Shown here one piece after another: positions 9,746-20,930 of a DNA stretch of 64,000 nt; positions within the stretch are counted from its first letter, which is position 1, and each line of letters starts with the position of its first letter. Made by a program: the position numbers and the translations under genes. The notes below the pieces were generated by a model that did not search any database, was not told the origin of the DNA, and was given only the letters and a program-made list of their open reading frames with translations. Source of the stretch: Varanus komodoensis (lineage: Eukaryota; Chordata; Lepidosauria; Squamata; Varanidae); contig NW_025336429.1 in assembly GCF_004798865.1 (NCBI RefSeq), positions 3,006,325 to 3,070,324 on the forward strand, in the 5' to 3' direction.

Positions 9746-11574
9746 ACCACTCAGCTCCTCCAACGACACTGACGAAAAGGAAAGTGGATGCCGAACGCCG
9801 TGTTTTCAACAAGAGCTGGACAACGCATTATTTTTTTGTGGAGCTGCGAAATAAGCCCGTGTGCCTGATCTGTGGGAAGGCCTTGGCTTGCATGAAGAAA
9901 GTGAACCTGGAGAGACACTATAACACGATGCACAGCCAGTACGAGGAACTGCAAGGGCAGCAGCGCGAGGAGAAAATCAGCGCTCTGAAAAAGGAGCTGA
10001 ACGCACGGCAAGGGACTCCCCCAAGCTCGAGAAAGGAAAGTGTCTCTCAGGGCAGCTGCGCGGACAGCGTCGTGCAGGCCAGCTATGCGGTGAGCGAGCT
10101 GATCACCAAAAAGCTCCGGCCGCACTCGGAGGGCGAGTTTGTGAAGGAGTGCCTCATCGCAACCGCAGCTTTGCTGGCTCCGGAGAAGCTGAAGTTATTT
10201 GAGAGCGTGAGTTTGTCCCGCACGACGGTGTCCGGTCGAATTAGCGACATGGCGCAGGATACGGAAACCTCCCTGAAAGACTCCGCAACCGATTTCGCAT
10301 TCTACTCTCTGGCCATCGACGAGACGACGGACATCACGAACACGGCTCAGGTGGCCATTTTTGTGCGAGGCACCAACGAAGCATTCGAAGTCCGGGAGGA
10401 CCTGCTGTCTCTGGCGGCTGTGCACGACACCACCAGTGGCGCGGATATCTTCGAGAAGGTCGTGGCGGCAGTGCGCAGGCTGCAGCTGTCATTTGACAAA
10501 CTCAGCGGCCTTAGTACGGATGGCGCTTCGGTTATGGTTGGACCCGAGGAGGGCTTGGTTGCCCTGGTCAAGAAGGAAATCGAGTGTCTTGGCCGCGATC
10601 CGAGCGAGTTGGTGGTGTACCACTGCATCATTCACCAGGAGGATCTGTGCGCACAGTCCGTGCGCCTGAGCCACGTCATGTCGACCGTGATCTCCAGCAT
10701 CAAGTTCATTAAAAACAGGGGTTTCAACAGCCCGTTATTTAAATCACTGTTGAAAGACCTCGAGTCGGAATGCGGGGATTTGGTCTATTACTGCGAAGTC
10801 CGGTGGCTGATCCGGGGAAGTGTGCTGATGCGGTTTTACGAACTGAGGGAGGAAGTGAAACTTTTCATGGAGACAAAGGGGCGGCCGGTGGCTGAGCTGA
10901 GTGACCCCGGCTGGCTATGCGACCTGGCCTTCCTCGCTGACTTGACTCAGTATTTGTCTGAGCTCAGTGCCTCCTTGCAAGGGCCTAACCAGCTCCTGCC
11001 ATCCCTTCTTTCAAATGTCAGGCTGTTTGAAACCAAGTTAAATCTCTTGCAACTGCAGCTGGAAGAGGGCAACACACTCTATTTTCCAACACTTCAAGGA
11101 CGAAACCCCGAATCCACGACTGAATATGCCTGGGAGTGTGCTAATCTCCTTCAGATATTTTGCGAACGCTTTCAAGACCTGGAGGAGAAGGAGTCAGAAT
11201 TGAACATGTTTGCCACGCCATTCAGCATCGATGTAGATGAAGTGCCTGAACGCTTCCGTCAGGAGCTCACTGATCTGCAAAACAATGGCGAACTTAGAAT
11301 GCAGTTCGAGAACTTGGACCTACTGGAATTCTACAGACTTTGCATCGGGGCTGACGAATTCCCACAGCTGAGGAGGCACGCGCTGAAAATGGCATCGCTG
11401 TTCGGAACGACTTACTGCTTCGAGCAGTTTTCGAAACTTTCTCTCACCAAGAATTGCCGACGGGCCAGATTAACAGGCACAAACTTAGAAAACCAGCTGC
11501 GTGTAGCAATTTCGTCTGTGCCAGCTGATATAGCAGGGCTCACCAAGGAAAAGCAAGCCCAGGTCTCACACTAG
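9746..11574 (+). CDS. hAT-type transposase exon (GTF2IRD2/ZBED-like C-terminus of the fusion gene)
   Basis: The exon follows the acceptor 'tttctgtgttgttag' in phase 1; the G at 6137 completes GAC (Asp). It is open for 609 codons to TAG. No ATG lies near its start, so splicing from upstream is needed. Exon-numbered features: a BED-like zinc finger (C40, C43, H58, H63, preceded by the aromatic stretch SWTTHYFFVEL); a hAT catalytic-type core with SLAIDETTDITNTAQ (Asp192), STDGASVMVG (Asp259), the YHCIIHQE block (293-297) and CEVRW (350-354); a C-terminal dimerisation-like end TTYCFEQFSKL with Glu560, the place of the conserved hAT glutamate. The family includes the hAT-derived parts of GTF2IRD2, ZBED5, FAM200 and SCAND3. 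No terminal inverted repeats or 8-bp target duplication were seen around it. An uninterrupted frame of this length suggests host selection or recent arrival. A polyadenylation signal follows at 11623. Confidence 0.88.
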
Positions 11575-11622
11575 AGACCGTGACTGAGGGGAGAATATTT
11601 TTTCCTTCTGTAACAGAAACTA

Positions 11623-11628
11623 AATAAA
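11623..11628 (+). terminator. Polyadenylation signal of the fusion gene
   Basis: A canonical AATAAA lies 49 bases after the stop codon of the hAT exon. Confidence 0.6.
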
Positions 11629-11744
11629 AACTTAAAAGGTTAGCTGGAGCAGATATTACCCCCTTTAATATATTTTGCGGCTTTTAGTCCCCATCTCGCA
11701 CTCAACTTGGACCTATGCAATACCAGAAACTACCCAGGGACTAA

Positions 11745-12370
11745 GTCTGGACCGAACCCAATAAGTGTGGGAAGAATTTTGTTTATAGCTCAAGCCTTAA
11801 ATCACATTAGAGAATCTATACAGGGGAAGAGCCCTTGTTGCTTGGGATAGGACTACAACTCCCATTCTTCCCAGTCAGCATGGTCTGTGTATATGCTGGC
11901 TGTGGATGAGGAGGATCTGGAGGGCATTGGGTTGGGAAAGCGTTCTGTAAATGCTCCGACTGGAAGGGGCTTCCACTGAAGGATGCAGCTTAATAGATAG
12001 GGAAGAATGAGAGCATCGACTGAGGAGAAATAATAAAATATTAAGCAGAAGAATGAGCACAGGGAGGAAATCTGTGAATCCCAGCAGTGTCTGAACTGTG
12101 CAAAGATCTTCAAGTGATGCAGAGCTCTTCATTTGGAAAGATTTAACAAACTCAGGAGAAAGCACATGTAAACGGAGCAGGGCTTTTGGATCAAAGCTAG
12201 TCTAATGAACAACAGAGAATCCACACTGGAGACTGGCTGTAGAAATGCTCCTGGCACGGCAGAAACATTAATCAGCACAGCCGGATATGAGCAGGTGGTA
12301 TCAGGTGAAGGCCACCTTCCGGCAAGTAGTGGGACAAATTTTCCGATAAGGCGCTCCATGGGTCACTTGT
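11745..12370 (+). pseudogene. Decayed C2H2 finger array
   Basis: One finger is plain at 11763-11834: KCGKNFVYSSSLKSH, then a stop, then RIYTGEEP, which follows the finger-plus-linker pattern. Further on, CLNCAKIF near 12090, a GFWIKASLMNN-like helix near 12185 and 'agagaatccacactgg' (R.IHTG-like) near 12220 look like more decayed fingers in shifted frames. A repeat of the ACTACAACTCCCA type interrupts it at 11850-11950. It is likely the dead finger exon of a former KRAB-ZNF gene. Confidence 0.55.
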
Positions 12371-12860
12371 GATGAAAGAACTTTGTCCCGTGACAACTAC
12401 ATGAATCCCTGCTGGCACCAGGATTAATTATACACCTGCAGTCGCCGGCTCAGGGCATCTTTTGTAAATTAATAGGACATATACTGCACTGGAGCCTAAT
12501 TCTGGAATTGGTTCATTTCTTGCTGCACAAGAGCAATTTTTAAAATCTTCCCTTAAGCTCCGTTTTGTACAAAAATGTTTAATTAAACCGTGGGCTTTTG
12601 AATCCTCCTCTGTCTCCTGTTTGTCAACCTTCAGGCTTTTCAGGCCTACGGGCACGGTGGGAGTTTTGATAACATGGGGTAGGGACCACCAAAATATGGC
12701 TTCTGTCTAGTCAGAAGATGGCTGCCAGGAGAGTCGTGGCTAGCCCTGAACCAAGAAGTGAAGTCACATCTAGCAAATCACAAGTTTGCACAATTTTTAC
12801 TGGGGTCTCCATAAAATCACGACCTAATTAAACTTACTGTTTACTTTGACCTGATTCCCA
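12371..12860. other. Intergenic, nothing recognised
   Basis: No supported exon or clear repeat. A (GCT)n run starts the next segment at 12866. Confidence 0.35.
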
Positions 12861-13080
12861 CACAACGCTGCTGCTGCTGCTGCTACACTGCATTTATTTT
12901 TGGCCCTGTTTCCTCTTGTGCAGAATTCAAGGTGGCTTACATACTTCCCTTTTATCTGCACAACAGCCCTGTGAGGTAGGTTCAGCTGAGAGGGAGTGAC
13001 CAGGGAAGTGACCAGGGAAGTGGGGACTGGAACCCAGATTTCCAGAATCCTCATCATGGTCCAAGACCAGTCAAAACCCT
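12861..13080 (-). mobile_element. Sauria-type SINE, reverse, with (GCT)n run
   Basis: 'caacagccctgtgaggtaggttcagctgagag' and 'ggggactggaacccagattt' are the reverse SINE core. An 11-base piece ('gtgaccaggga') is duplicated inside. Confidence 0.65.
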
Positions 13081-13370
13081 GTTTACATGCCAGTACCACA
13101 GCGCTGTAAAGGCCATTAGGATACATGGAAAAAGCTGATAAAGGAGGAACAAAAGAAACAAGCCAACATACCAAGAAACAAACATGGTTTGTTTAATCAT
13201 CTGCCAGACAAACCCTTGGTCGTGCACGAACCATGCTTTAACTAAACCATGGGTTATTGATGTGTGCAAACCAATCATTGCCCGAGACAGGCTGTTCCCC
13301 AAGCTGGCCCCAGACATTTTGACATCTTGGCACCTCCCACCCAGGCAAGGTGCAAATCGCAAATGATTTG
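13081..13370. repeat. Repeat rich in AACCATGG motifs
   Basis: 'acatggtttgtttaatc' and 'gaaccatgctttaactaaaccatgggtt' recall the repeat at 38870-39135. It is probably a degraded palindromic DNA-transposon-like repeat; the family was not identified. Confidence 0.4.
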
Positions 13371-14090
13371 GGTACCCGAGATCAAGCTTTCACAAGCTCC
13401 ATTCTCCCCCCCTTTGCTGTCCTTTTATGTCACCCCGAAATAGCAACCTGAGGCAAATGCCCCATCCCTAGTACATAGCAGGACTGGCCCTGCTCCTGCT
13501 TTGACACCAGCTTTTCACGTAAAAGGAAGGTCAGCAGCTCGTCCTTTAGAGCTCCACCCTGGGGCCAAAAGGGCCTGCCTTTACATTTTCAGTTTGGTTC
13601 ACCTGAACCTCTTTCTAGCTGGCCGGTGAGTCTAAAGGAAGTCAACAGCATCAGTGGAAAAAATAGGACCGATACATGAAAGTGCGCGTCCTAATGCAGA
13701 CAATTTGCAGCATTAGCACATTTCCAGTGCGAAGTATATGCCTGATAACGTTTTCTTGGAGGATTACAAACGTAAAAGAAACACGGGGGAAGGAATAAGA
13801 CACAAGCTGTCCCCCCTCAGCACCGTTGCACTGGGGAAGGCATCTGGAAGGAACAAGAAAGGGGGCAGACACAGGCCAGAGCAGAGCGCTGGCAATTTTC
13901 AGGATGTTGTCATCACACTGTGTGCTGTGAAGCTCTGAGGCTCCCTCTCCGGTGCCGCTCCTCCTCCTCTGCCCGGCTCAGAAGGAAACCTTCGGCCGGG
14001 GCTGCCGCGTGTTAAATGCTCTCTGCTCCACATTTCTGTACCCTGCTCTGCATCTCTGGGTGCAGCACAGCTGGGAACTGCTCTAGGATC
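13371..14090. other. Intergenic, nothing recognised
   Basis: No supported coding or repeat structure. GC content rises toward 13930-14030, without an exon. Confidence 0.35.
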
Positions 14091-15470
14091 ATGACGACAT
14101 TGAATTGTAGAGTTGGAAGGGGCCAGAGGGCCAGGGGGTCCGACATCCTTGCTCGGTGCAGGACTCCGCATCAAACCATCCTTCTTGGATGGCTGTCCAG
14201 CTGCACCTTGGATGCCTCTAGCGTGGGGTAGCTCACAACCTCCCCAGGTCATTGGTTCCATTGTCCTACTGCTCTAACAGTCTGGTTTTTCCTGGTATCT
14301 AGCCAGAATCAGGCTTCCTGCCATTTGAGCCTGTTATTCCGTGTCCTGCGCTCCAGAATGAACAAAAAGGCCTCTGCAAGGGGCGGCATAGAAATGTTTT
14401 AATAAATAAATAAAAAATAGAGTTTGTATTTCCTCTTCGTGACAGCTTTTCGAGAGCTTGAAAAGTAATATCATAGCTCCCCTCAGTCTTCTCTAGTCAA
14501 GGCTAAACATGCCCAGTTCTTTCAATCTCTTCACAGAGCTTGTTTTCCAGCCCCTGGAGCATCCTTGTTGCCCTCCTCTGATCCCTTTCCAGCTGGTCTG
14601 CATCTTTCTTAAACTGTGGTGCCCAGCACTGGGCACAGGACTCCGGATGAGGCCTAACCAGAGCTGAGCAGACGGGAATTAGTATTTCACAGGATTTGGA
14701 AGTGATGCGTAGTGGTTAAGAGCATGGGACTCCGACGATCCGGGTTCTAGTCCCCGCTCGGCCATGGAGCCAACTGGGAGACGTTGGGCCAGTCACAGCC
14801 TCTCAGCCCAGCCTACCTCACAGGGTTGTTGTTGTGGGGATAAGATGGAGGAGAAGAATGATGTAAGCTGCCTTGAGCCCTTTGTAGGAAAAAGGCAGGA
14901 TATAAATCGAAAAATAAATAAATAAATAAATAAATGCAGCCTAAAACAGCATTTGGCCTTTCTGCAGCCACATCACACACCTGACTCATATTCAGCTTGT
15001 GATCTAAAACAATTCCAAGATCCTTCTGACTGGCAGTATTGTTGAGCCAATCTTGTAACGATGCATTTGGCTTCCTTTTCTCCTAGGTGCGGAACTTGGC
15101 ATTTGTTCCCGTTACATTTCATTCTGTTGCTTTCATCCCAGCACTCCAACTTCGTTAGAGCACCTTGAAACTTCTCTCTGTCTTCCAGGGCATTAGTTAT
15201 CCCACCCAGCTTTGTGTCATCTGCAAATATGATCATAATTCCTTGCACCTGCGCATCCAGGTTATTAATGAAAATGCTGAAGGGCACTGGGCCCAGGACT
15301 GAACCCCAGCTGCTGCCTCTCCCCCGCTGGAGCAGGTGCTGTTGATGAGCACTCCTTGAGTCCGCTTCTGTGGCCAACGGTGGGTCCACCTGATCGCTGT
15401 TCCACCTAGTCCACTTTTGGCTAGCTCGCTACTCAGGGGAGTACTTTGTCAAAAGCTTTGCTGAAGGTCT
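14091..15470 (-). mobile_element. CR1 LINE, 3' part of ORF2, reverse, with nested insertions
   Basis: The 3' end lies at about 14091 ('ttgaattgtagagttggaagg'). The minus strand encodes CR1 reverse transcriptase: GSVLGPVPFSIFINNLDAQ, then IIFADDTKLGG and DREKFQGALTKLECW. A LINE tail ('ggggcggcatagaaatg' plus TAAATAAA) sits inside at about 14380-14415 and a Sauria SINE at 14690-14935, so the CR1 is older than both. Several frame breaks are present. Confidence 0.85.
14690..14935 (+). mobile_element. Sauria-type tRNA SINE nested in CR1
   Basis: Nearly complete: the A-box region 'gtagtggttaagagcatggg', the B-box region 'gggttctagtccc', the core 'tctcagcccagcctacctca', the Bov-B-like end 'aggcaggatataaat', and an (AAAT)n tail. 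Confidence 0.9.
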
Positions 15471-15579
15471 GGCGTTTGGGTCTCGGTGTGCCTTTCCAGC
15501 TTCTGCCACCCACAGCAGGGGTCGGGCAGCCGGCTGCAAACCGCTCAGGGTCCCCTGAAGCATGTCGCGACTCCCAGTG

Positions 15580-15720
15580 TATTAAAAAAAAAAATTATAA
15601 CCCCCCCCCCCGACAATACAGGATAATACAGTACAATGGTATCTTATGGTATCTAAAATATTAAGAATGCATAAATACATTGTATAAATTTCATACACAC
15701 ACACACACATAATAAAAATA
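15580..15720. repeat. Low-complexity A-run, C-run and (CA)n
   Basis: AAAAAAAAAAAATT followed by a C-run of about 12 (15601-15612) and (AC)8 at about 15694-15710. Confidence 0.8.
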
Positions 15721-16985
15721 ACAAATATCACTGTGCACCCCCCAGACCAATTATTACTTCCATTTCATTTCATATAACAAATAACAGTGTATAAAATACT
15801 TCATTTATACCCATATCCCCTCCAGAAATTCAAATATTCTTGAATAGGCTTACACTTTACCTTCCATCAATACTGCTTGTTAACGGAGAAATTCTTGTTA
15901 ACGGAGAAATTAACTGCTGTCTCCATTTTTCCCATACTTCCATAGTACTTTTTAAAAAGGGATTTTGAATTCTCTTAATAATCTTTTTATATCCTTTTTA
16001 AACCATTATGTCTCTAAATGATCACCTATTTCTCTTAATTCTTTTAATTCAGTATCATTCCATATTAGTTCTTTACTTTGGGCTATAATGTCTGGAACTA
16101 TCTTTAATTGATTTGCAACCCAATACTTTTTGATATCTGGAATACCCAGGCCACCCTTTTTTGTGATTCATACCATAATACTTTACTTATTCTTGTTCTC
16201 TTCCCTCCATTACAATGTACTTCCAATCACTTCTGTATTTCCTTTAATTCTTGATCATGAAACTTGATTGGAATCATCCGAAATAAAAAATTAATCTTTG
16301 GAAGAATTTTCATTTTTATTACTATTCTTCCAAACCGTGATAATTTTACCTTTTCATATTTTCCTATTTTATCTTTTATATCCTTCTTTAACTTTTCATA
16401 GTATTTCTTTAGTTCTTGACTATTTTTTGGAAGATCAATTCCTAAGTATCTAATACTATCTACCATTTTTAATTTATACTTTGCTTATAATATATCCAGT
16501 TCTTCATTTTATGATGATTATATAACATCATTTCTGATTTTTTCCCATTTACTTGCAACCTGCTGTATTTTCCAAATTCCTTTAAATGTGAATATACTCT
16601 CCATAGTATTTATTGGATCCTGAAATCTTAACAGTGCATCATCTACAAATAAATTTATTTTAACTTTCTGACATACTCCAATTCCTTCTATCTGTATATC
16701 ATTTCGAATTGCATTTGCCAGTACTTCCATCATTAATGCAAATAATACTGGGGACAAAGGGCAACCGTCTCGTTCCTTGGCTTAAGGTTATTATTTCTGT
16801 AATACCATCATTTACAATTATTTTTGCCATATTTTCTGAATGTAATTGATTTATTATTTTCTTAAATTTTGTTTCAAATCCCATCTTTCTTCATTGTTGG
16901 CCATTCCACACAATCAAAGGCTTTAAATATATCTAATGCTAATATACTTGCCTTTAAATTTGGCTTTAAATTTTAACCCAACTCC
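15721..16985 (-). mobile_element. L1-clade LINE relic, reverse
   Basis: The minus strand shows L1 ORF2 pieces in order: MSPVLFALMMEVLANAI with a VDDALL motif in place of the reverse-transcriptase FADD box, then YLGIDLPKNSQELKK and KMKILPKINFLFRMIPI, the region after the RT domain. They lie in several frames with stops between, so the copy is dead. The extreme AT content contrasts with its surroundings. Confidence 0.8.
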
Positions 16986-17594
16986 CAGCGTCCATGCCTG
17001 CCCAGTTCTTTCCCAGAAGGTCCCACTGCCCCTATCCCCAGTGCCCTCCCCTTCCTGCTTCAGACTCAGATGAGCTCAGCTCCTCCACCTTCACTTCTGA
17101 TTTTCATGGTGACTTCCAAGATTGCTGAAAGATCCCTCTTCCCCACAGACTTCTCTCCTAAAGGTGGGGACTGCTGAGAAGGAGGAAGCAGCAAAAGCCT
17201 GCAAGGCAGGGGCCTTGTTTCCATGCAAAGCATGGCACTTCGGAGTCCAAAGCATCCCAGAGATATGTGGAGAAGAGGGGATGCTTCTGGATGTTGGCCA
17301 GGGCTTCTCCCTGCAAGAAAGGAAGAGAAACATTAAGCCGGGGAGCAACTACAGATTGGCAGGAGTTGGTAGGGGGAAGGGCCCTTTGGCTGTGCCCAGA
17401 GACTGAGGCCGACCTCCACTTTGCACCCTCTTCCCAAGCAGCAGCTCTGTCCCTGCATTGTGTCCATTCTGTTCCACCGGGCAGTTCCAGAGCCTTTCTA
17501 GCCTCACATCAGAAGCTGCTTTAGACTGAGCTGGATCAAGGATCCAGACTTGGTGCAGTTTTCCAGCGTTTCCTGGTAGGATTCCTTTCTATGT
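16986..17594. other. Intergenic, nothing recognised
   Basis: Open frames on both strands at 17090-17520 have no splice context or recognisable domains. Confidence 0.35.
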
Positions 17595-17820
17595 CTACCA
17601 ATACGGTGTAGTGGTTAGGGGTGCCAATCTGAGACTCGAGAGATCTGGGTTCTAGTCCCCACCCAGCCATAGAGCTTGCTGGCTTACCTTGGGCCAGCCA
17701 CAGGCTCTCAGCCCAACCCACCTCACAGGGTTGTTGTAGGGATAAGATGGAGAGGAGAATTACATAAGCCTCCTTGAGTTCCTTCAAGAAAAAGCTGGGG
17801 TGTAAAAATAATAAATGCCT
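17595..17820 (+). mobile_element. Sauria-type tRNA SINE
   Basis: 'acggtgtagtggttagggg' (A box), 'gggttctagtcccc' (B box), 'caacccacctcacagggttg' core, and the 3' end 'aaagctggggtgtaaaaata'. Confidence 0.9.
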
Positions 17821-18039
17821 GGGGATCAAATCTGGGACCTACTGCGTGCAAAGCAAAGGCTCTACCACAAAGCCCTTCACCTGGGCATGACGATTCTAGT
17901 CCTCAAGGTTCTGAGAAAAGAACTGGATTCAGTCGAAACATGGGAAGCTGCTTGAACTAGAACTGGACCCTTGGTGTGCCAAGACGAGTTTTACCCGCAC
18001 CGATCGTCAGTGGCTTTTAGGCAGGATATTTCCACCCCC

Positions 18040-18540
18040 GCCACTCCTTGTTGGTGACATCAGAAGCCAACCCCGGCTCCGCTTGCGTGCAACGGGCACG
18101 CCAAGGCGCTGAGCGGCAGCCCCGCCAGCCTTGCTTGCCACTGCGGTGCAATTCCGCCTCTGCCTGGGGAGGCGCTCAGCACTCTTCACACGTCCCCTTG
18201 CAGCTGCAGCTAGGACCCCCGAGGCGGTGGGGGGCAAGACCCGCACCCCTGCTCCCCAGCTCCCCGTCCCTCGCCTATTGACTCCCCCCCCCCGGGAGTT
18301 CGCGCCACTCTCCTCCTGCGTCCCTGGAGTCCTCCCGCATTTTCCGGATGTGCCTTGGCAGGGAGGGGGCCGGACCGGAAGTGTGTCCTCATGCTACTTT
18401 GGGGCCCCTCTAGCACGCTGCACTCTCGCACTTTAACCCGTAACCACCCAGAAGGAAGCCCGGAGTCGGACGCAATGGTGCTGCGGCACGTCGTGGTCTC
18501 CCGGAGGTGAGGGTGCGCCGTCGCGGGGTGGGCCAGATTT
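18040..18540. promoter_or_regulatory. GC/CpG-rich island with candidate first exon
   Basis: CpG dinucleotides are dense (for example 'gcgtgcaacgggcacgcc', 'gtgcgccgtcgcgggg') against an AT-rich background. No TATA box was seen. On the plus strand ATGGTGCTGCGGCACG... (18475-18506) encodes MVLRHVVVSR and meets the donor AG|GTGAGG in phase 2. It may be the promoter and first exon of an unidentified gene or a noncoding first exon of the SCAN gene at 26757; neither can be shown. Confidence 0.45.
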
Positions 18541-19409
18541 TCTCTTTGGGTGCCCCCGGCCCGTTCCTCACCCGTTTCTCCCCACACACATTTTGCATGG
18601 CGTGGTGCTTCCCAGGCGTGCCCGTCTTGTCTTGTGACTCACCGGGCCAGGTGCAATGCTGTGGCACATGGGAAGGGCTGCTGACCCGCAGCGCTTTATT
18701 TGGAGCTGCCGTCTGTGGGTGGGCCGGCTGGAGCTGTGCATTTACAGTGGGCTCAGCCCTGGAACAGCTGCTTGGGTCTGGGAGACTGCTTCGGGGTCCG
18801 TCGGGAAGCGAAATGCCATGGGGGGAGCCAAGGGGCAGGGGCTACAGGGGAGCGACCCCGATTCCTCCCCCCGTTCGCGCACGGTGCAGTGCTTTGAACC
18901 TGCACGGGGTAAGACGCCAGGTACTCACTCGCCACTGACTTCAGCCTTGCGCCCACCGTAACGAGGGGGTGAATGCTGGTGGCTCCGCGGAGATGCCTTG
19001 TTTCTTAAAGATGCTGCAGCAAGACTCGTTAGGGGAGGCAATCAGTCCCCGAGAAAGATCCATCGCTCTCCTGTGAGGCCCCGAGGAGGGAATGGGTTGC
19101 CCTCAATGAGCTGTAGTGCCGAAAATTGCTCCTTGAACATGGCTGCAGAGGAGCAGTAACCCCCAAAGTAATGCTTCCTCCTTCACACCATCTTGTCAAG
19201 CACGCACGATTATTTATCAGGAAAACGCTGGAGAGTTTATTTATTTATTTAAAATATGTATATGCCACATACTTCACCTATGGCATCCCTAGGAGTCGAG
19301 AAATAGAATTCCTGCTTCCTCAATTCCCAAAACACTAGGAAGTCAATAAGGCATGTGTCGAGATGTCTGCTTATACAACACCAGAGGTGGGGAGTAGGCG
19401 TACAGTGAT
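18541..19409. other. Nothing recognised except a short LINE-like tail
   Basis: Composition declines from GC-rich to average. A TTTATTTATTTAAAATATGTATATGCC stretch (split by composition only) near 19235-19265 resembles a reverse LINE tail. Confidence 0.3.
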
Positions 19410-19545
19410 TCCTTCAACCTATTCTGCTTTGGTCAGACCTCCTCTGGGGTATTGTGCCCTGCAAAATGTTAAAAAAGGTGTTTGATAGACTAGAACACCC
19501 ACAGAGACGTGTGGCAAAGATGGGAAGGGGACCTGAGAGCAAGTC
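19410..19545 (+). mobile_element. CR1 ORF2 fragment
   Basis: Translation gives pieces such as RPPLGYCA and VFDRLEHPQRRVAKMGRG, matching the CR1 'RP.LEYC' and 'ERVQRRATKM' segments near the ORF2 end. Confidence 0.6.
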
Positions 19546-20071
19546 CTCATGTGCCCTTGTCAGCCCCAGAGCAGTAAAGGAGTTACGGTTTGGCATTCTC
19601 CGTGATCCCATCCTTGCTGCTGTCCGAGAGGCAGCCCCAGTGGATGCTTGGAGAGGGAGGTCGGGGGGGCACAGCCACAACCCCTCCATGGCATGACTGA
19701 GAGCAGCTGTCGTGAGGCCATGACTTGTAACTCACGTCTCCAATTAACTTACACCGCAGCTGGCAATAAAACTAAGGACTTTTATTGCTATTTACTGCAA
19801 GATTTACGATGCAACAGATAAGCTCTGTCGATGAGCTCCTAGCAGCTCAGAGCCAGGATGTGGGGAGGCTACTTGCTAGGCGAGGAAACCTCAAAGTTGG
19901 GTTGCAGGGGGGCCGTTTGCGCCCAGGGCACCAAGTATAAATCCTCACGCTGTGAACTTCTGGCCCTCTCTCGTGTGCCGATGTCTCTGTCAAGCCGACA
20001 GCAGCTGGCAGAGTTTTCTGAACCCACTGCCAGCGCTGCTGCCATGGGGGCCCCAGGAACTTGGGCAAAAT
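19546..20071. other. Nothing recognised
   Basis: Open frames on both strands across 19847-20450 arise partly from the 22-bp repeat that follows, and show no domain. Confidence 0.3.
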
Positions 20072-20159
20072 CTTGTGAGAGTTTTGCCGAGCTCTTATCA
20101 GAGTCTTGCCAAGCTCTTGCGAATGTTTGGCTGAGCGCTTGTGAGAGTTTGGCAGAGTT
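20072..20159. repeat. 22-bp minisatellite, four units
   Basis: Units start at 20072, 20094, 20116 and 20138; the first is 'cttgtgagagttttgccgag' plus 'ct'. Each unit differs from it at several positions, so the array is old. Confidence 0.75.
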
Positions 20160-20645
20160 CTGGTGGGAGCCCCACAACTGGAAAGGGGCACAGGGTAGAG
20201 AGCAAGCCAGTGGGCAGATGTAGATGTCATGGGTAGAAGCAGGTAGGTGAAGACAGCTGCAGGTGAGGAGGTGTCACTTGAGGAAACGGTACATTGGGTT
20301 GGCCCTGCTGGTAGCCATGTTAAAAATATTGAAAGGGCTACCACAGAGCAGGGGTGTTGAATCTCGGCTCCGCAGGCCAAATTCGGCCTTTGTGGCCTGC
20401 AGGTGCCCCCCACACCAGGCCTGTTCCCTTTTGCCTTGGCTACTTGCAATTTTCAGCCTTTTGCACACATTCCCCCATTCTAAAAGTTGGAAATGTCTCT
20501 TTGGGTGCTTCCTTATTGTTTCTAATAAGAATTCTAAATTCCACTGTCATTTCTGAGTTCGGTTGCTGTTGCATCCACCGCTGTTCGTCTCTGGAATGTG
20601 GCTTTCAAATTAAATGTGGCTCTTCTGCTGAAAAAAAAAAAAAAG
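20160..20645 (+). other. Unclassified, possibly a polyA-tailed retroposon
   Basis: The segment ends in a run of about 14 A at 20630-20644. A short hairpin 'gcaggccaaattcgg...tggcctgc' lies at 20369-20401. No family was recognised. Confidence 0.3.
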
Positions 20646-20930
20646 ACCCCTCTGATGGAGAGGATGGCTTGAAGTTGTTTTCTGTTAGATCAAGTTCAGG
20701 ACACAAACCAGGCTCAAATGACAAGGATAACATGTTGGGGAGAACTTCCTGATGGGACAAGTACATTTGACAGTGGTGCTGACTTCCTTGGAAGGGTTGG
20801 GCTGTCCTTTGTTAGAGGTTTTAAAGGGGAGGCTGAGTGGAGATGCCACACTTGCCTATTCCTGCACTGGCAGAGGGTTGGACTAGATGACCTTTGGGAT
20901 CCCTTCAATCTCTAGGATTCCAGGATTGTA
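20646..20930 (+). mobile_element. CR1 3' end
   Basis: 'gagggttggactagatgacc' and 'cttcaatctctaggattcc' are the standard CR1 3' terminus. Confidence 0.7.

Noticed and set aside
9746-11574. Active autonomous hAT transposon
   Set aside because: No terminal inverted repeats or 8-bp target duplications were found near the ends, and the frame depends on an upstream spliced exon.
14973-15389. Host gene with 138 codons on the minus strand
   Set aside because: FADDTKL and the neighbouring motifs are CR1 reverse transcriptase.
19847-20449. 200-codon minus-strand frame
   Set aside because: It is partly produced by the 22-bp minisatellite, with no domain, splice support or consistent codon use.
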